In this document: one piece after another, positions 61,803-64,000 of the stretch | Layout: each line of letters starts with the position of its first letter | How positions within the stretch are numbered: the first letter of the stretch is position 1 | Assembly: GCF_001668725.1 (NCBI RefSeq) | Contig: NZ_LZKL01000095.1 | Location: forward strand, 124,001-188,000 | Length of the DNA: 64,000 bases | Reading direction: 5' to 3' | DNA from: Mycobacterium sp. E787 | Lineage (GTDB): Bacteria; Actinomycetota; Actinomycetes; Mycobacteriales; Mycobacteriaceae | The notes under the pieces: generated by a model | What the model saw: the letters and a program-made list of their open reading frames with translations, nothing else | Database searches by the model: none | What the model was told of the DNA's origin: nothing | Made by a program: the position numbers and the translations under genes

Positions 61803-62115
61803 GAGGTGCTTCTTTCGGTGCGGGGCGTGGCCCGGGTTGGGCCGCTTTCACAGGTAGGAGCGCGGACCCGGTGCGAGTCGGACAACTTTTTCGAAAACTT
61901 TTTGCGTCGGCCGCCGCGGCGACCGGCAACCGTAGGTTCGCGCACACCGCTTGCCGGGTCTTCGCGAAGTTCTTGCGACTTCCTTGCGATTCGCCCCCTC
62001 GATCGACGAATTTTCACGAATCCGAATGTGATCAACGTCGCCGGTGAACACGCTGCCAGCGGCGCATCGGGACCTTCACCGAGCAGTAGCTTGACCAATC
62101 AGGAGGTTCGGGAGC
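61803..62115. other. 313-bp intergenic region
   Basis: Divergent control region between the proline-rich gene and the DUF3761 gene. It is locally AT-richer around 61880-61910 and 61970-62030. AGGAGG at about 62100-62105 is the ribosome site of the next gene. No palindrome stands out. Confidence 0.4.
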
Positions 62116-62370
62116 GTGTTGTCCCGTGCAGCTTTCGTCGCCGCGGCCATCGTGCTGGCCGCCATCGGCTCCGCCACACCGGCTCACTCGTCACCCGGCG
62201 GCGGTTGTCATACCGCCGCATCCGGTGATTGCGTGCCGTATCCGCAACACGGCGGCCCGCAGCCGCCCGACGCCACCGCCCAATGTGCGGACGGAAGCTG
62301 GTCGTTCAGCGAGCATCCGCACTCGAGTGGGACGTGCCATGGGCATGGCGGGGTGCAGCGGTACTTGTAG
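62116..62370 (+). CDS. Small secreted DUF3761-family protein
   Basis: 84 residues from GTG. A signal peptide MLSRAAFVAAAIVLAAIGSA ends near AHS. The mature part has four Cys (GGGCHTA, SGDCVPY, TAQCADGSW, SGTCHGHGG); CADGSWSFSEHPHSSGTC is the DUF3761 signature seen in exported actinobacterial proteins. Function unknown. It is convergent with mntH (12-bp gap). Confidence 0.82.
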   Translation: MLSRAAFVAAAIVLAAIGSATPAHSSPGGGCHTAASGDCVPYPQHGGPQPPDATAQCADGSWSFSEHPHSSGTCHGHGGVQRYL

Positions 62371-62382
62371 CGGCGATGCGTG

Positions 62383-63609
62383 CTAACCGGCGGCGGTCAG
62401 CCAGATCAGCGCCAGGTTGAGCAGGCTGACCGTCACGGCGACCGCCCAGCCGATCACCGTCGTGACGCGATGGTTGGCGTCGCTGCCCATCAATTCGCGG
62501 TTGCTGGTCAGCCTGACCAGCGGAAGCACCGCGAACGGGATGCCGAACGAGAGCACGACCTGCGACAACACCAGCGCACGGGTCGGGTCGAAACCGAGCG
62601 CCAGGATCGCCACCGCCGGGCACAGCGTCAGCAGCCGGCGCACGAGCATGGGAATCGACCGGTGCAGCAATCCCTGCATGATCATGGCGCCGGCGTAGGC
62701 GCCCACCGACGACGACGCCAGGCCGGACGCCAGCAACCCGACCGCGAACAACACCGCGATCAGCGGCCCCAGGGTGGCGTGAACCGCGGTGTAGGCGCCC
62801 TCGATCGACGCGGTCTCCTGGCGGCCTTGCAAGTTGATCGCCGCGACCAGCAGCATCGCCGCATTCACGGTGCCGGCGACGGCCATCGCCAGCACCACGT
62901 CCACGCGGGTGACGCGCAGCAGCCAGCGGCGGTCACGGCCGGGTTCGGGATGCCCGTGCCGGTCCAGGACGAGGCCGGAGTGCAGGTAGACCGCGTGCGG
63001 CATCACGGTGGCACCGAGGATGGCCGCGGCGAGCAGCACGCTTTCGGTGCCCCGGAAACGCGGCACCAATCCACTCAGCACGGCGTCGGGTGGCGGCGTG
63101 GCGACGAAGAAACTGGCCGCGAACCCGATGGCGATGACGAGCAGCAAGCCGGTGATCACCCGCTCGAAGAGCAGCTGTCCGCGACGGTCTCTGATCATCA
63201 GCAGCAGCAACGACACCGCCCCGGTGATGATCCCGCCGAGCGGCAGCGGCAGGCCGAACAGGATGTGCAGGGCGATGGCCCCGCCGATCACTTCGGCCAC
63301 ATCGGTTGCCATGGCGGTGATTTCGGCCTGCGCCCAGAAGGTCAGCCGCAGCGGGCGGCTCATCCCCTTGCCGATGGCCGCGGGCAGCGACCGTCCCAGC
63401 ACCAGCCCGAGCTTCGCCGACAGGTACTGCACCAGGCCCGCGACCACGTTGGCGACGACGATGACCCACAGCAGCAGGTAACCGAACTGTGTTCCGGCGC
63501 TGACATTGGCGGCGACGTTGCCGGGGTCGACGTACGCGATCGCGGCGACGAACGCCGGCCCGAGCAGGTACCAGCTCGACCTCAGCGAGGCTTGGGTGCC
63601 CTGCGCCAA
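62383..63609 (-). CDS. mntH: NRAMP-type manganese/divalent-metal transporter
   Basis: 408 residues with 11 membrane helices. The metal-binding motif DPGN in helix 1 (AYVDPGNVAAN) and MPHAVYLHS in helix 6 are intact, with the conserved QAEITAMATDVAEVIGG in helix 3. It imports Mn2+ (and Fe2+, Zn2+) with protons. The start is TTG 63609: no ATG or GTG is in frame nearby, and GAGGG lies upstream. M. tuberculosis Rv0924c is slightly longer (428 aa). A metal-regulator-like box lies at 63647-63665. Confidence 0.9.
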   Translation of the reverse strand: MAQGTQASLRSSWYLLGPAFVAAIAYVDPGNVAANVSAGTQFGYLLLWVIVVANVVAGLVQYLSAKLGLVLGRSLPAAIGKGMSRPLRLTFWAQAEITAMATDVAEVIGGAIALHILFGLPLPLGGIITGAVSLLLLMIRDRRGQLLFERVITGLLLVIAIGFAASFFVATPPPDAVLSGLVPRFRGTESVLLAAAILGATVMPHAVYLHSGLVLDRHGHPEPGRDRRWLLRVTRVDVVLAMAVAGTVNAAMLLVAAINLQGRQETASIEGAYTAVHATLGPLIAVLFAVGLLASGLASSSVGAYAGAMIMQGLLHRSIPMLVRRLLTLCPAVAILALGFDPTRALVLSQVVLSFGIPFAVLPLVRLTSNRELMGSDANHRVTTVIGWAVAVTVSLLNLALIWLTAAG

Positions 63610-63646
63610 CCTGCCGACCCTCGATCCCTGTTCCCGAATAAAAAAG

Positions 63647-63665
63647 TTAGGTTAGTCGAACCGGA
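63647..63665. promoter_or_regulatory. IdeR/MntR-like box upstream of mntH
   Basis: TTAGGTTAGTCGAACCGGA matches the mycobacterial iron-box consensus TTAGGTTAGSCTAACCTAA at 14 of 19 positions, with the left half perfect. It lies 38 bp upstream of the mntH start and could bind IdeR or a Mn-dependent relative. Confidence 0.55.
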
Positions 63666-63785
63666 TGTCCGCCGAGGTCAGCGGGGCGTCCGCGGCGTCG
63701 TCGTCGAGGCTCCGCCGACCGCGTTGCTGTGGGACAAAAGGTTAAGGGCGTTGGGTGTGAAACACCCGGAGGGGCGGGTGGGAAA

Positions 63786-64000
63786 TCAACTCGGGAGGTA
63801 CAGCCCCCGGCCGGTGACCAACGGCAGGTCGAGGGTCGTCACGATGCCCGGCGGCGCGGCGACCACCGCGGGAATCGCGTTGACCACCCGCATCGCGGTG
63901 GCGACCAGCCCGGCGTGATTGTGGTCGCCCAGGCGGCTGCTCAGGCAGATATCCATGGCGTACGACGGTTCGCCGGTGATCTCGATGCGGTAGGAACCGC
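63786..64000 (-). CDS. C-terminus of an Rv0926c-like dehydrogenase/reductase family protein (partial)
   Basis: Only the last ~70 residues lie in the window: YRIEITGEPSYAMDICLSSR, ATAMRVVNAIPAVVAAPPGI, then DLPLVTGRGLYLPS before the stop. This matches the end of the dihydrodipicolinate-reductase-like proteins (Rv0926c) that follow mntH in M. tuberculosis, where Rv0925c lies between. The reaction is unknown. The 120 bp between this gene and the mntH box contain nothing I recognise. Confidence 0.75.
   Translation of the reverse strand, partial: GSYRIEITGEPSYAMDICLSSRLGDHNHAGLVATAMRVVNAIPAVVAAPPGIVTTLDLPLVTGRGLYLPS

Overview
The window is about 64 kb of high-GC actinobacterial chromosome. Its gene order matches, from memory, the Mycobacterium tuberculosis Rv0876c to Rv0926c stretch: serC, fprB, citA, gltA2, arfABC, prrAB, accD3, echA6, ctpE, the Rv0909-Rv0914c block and mntH. 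Differences from that map (an extra pdxH, an extra monooxygenase/TetR pair, no PE/PPE genes, no Rv0888 sphingomyelinase) suggest a slow-growing non-tuberculous species, perhaps of the M. avium complex. The species cannot be fixed from sequence reading alone.

Region 1 (1-38.9 kb) is core chromosome. It holds a partial MFS-like membrane protein; a MarR, rRNA methyltransferase and small membrane protein operon; sepH (cell division); serC; a diiron oxygenase next to its likely electron donor fprB; two citrate synthases flanking pdxH; a carotenoid-type oxidoreductase; the arf channel operon; the PrrAB two-component system; a monooxygenase with its TetR regulator; the fatty-acid/CoA genes accD3 and echA6; the calcium P-type ATPase ctpE followed by a toxin/antitoxin-like pair; and a thiolase with a carotenoid oxygenase. 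A hairpin repeat (core GCAGACGCAAAAGCCCC) occurs three times at gene ends and forms the C-terminal codons of three unrelated proteins.

Region 2 (about 39-47.4 kb) is accessory DNA of visibly lower GC, ending at a tRNA-Arg(CCT) gene. It holds small secreted cysteine-rich proteins, gene remnants, a broken ScoMcrA-like restriction locus (head domain, then DNA sulfur-binding domain plus DUF3883), a tight three-gene cassette (unknown, methyltransferase, multi-pass membrane protein), and an IS481-type element next to short copies of the tRNA 3' end. This is the best place in the window for a new defence system.

Region 3 (47.4-64 kb) holds an amino acid permease, a PolX/PHP polymerase, an ANTAR protein with a universal stress protein downstream of a DosR-like box, DUF5709 and related small genes, a phosphoribosyltransferase-hydrolase fusion divergent from a CapA-like gene over a second, weaker DosR-like box, an LLM oxidoreductase, a cyclotransferase/poly-gamma-glutamate hydrolase fusion, an ECF sigma factor fused to a zinc motif, a membrane helix and a proline-rich outer domain, a second proline-rich membrane protein, mntH under a candidate metal box, and the tail of an Rv0926c-like gene at the right edge.
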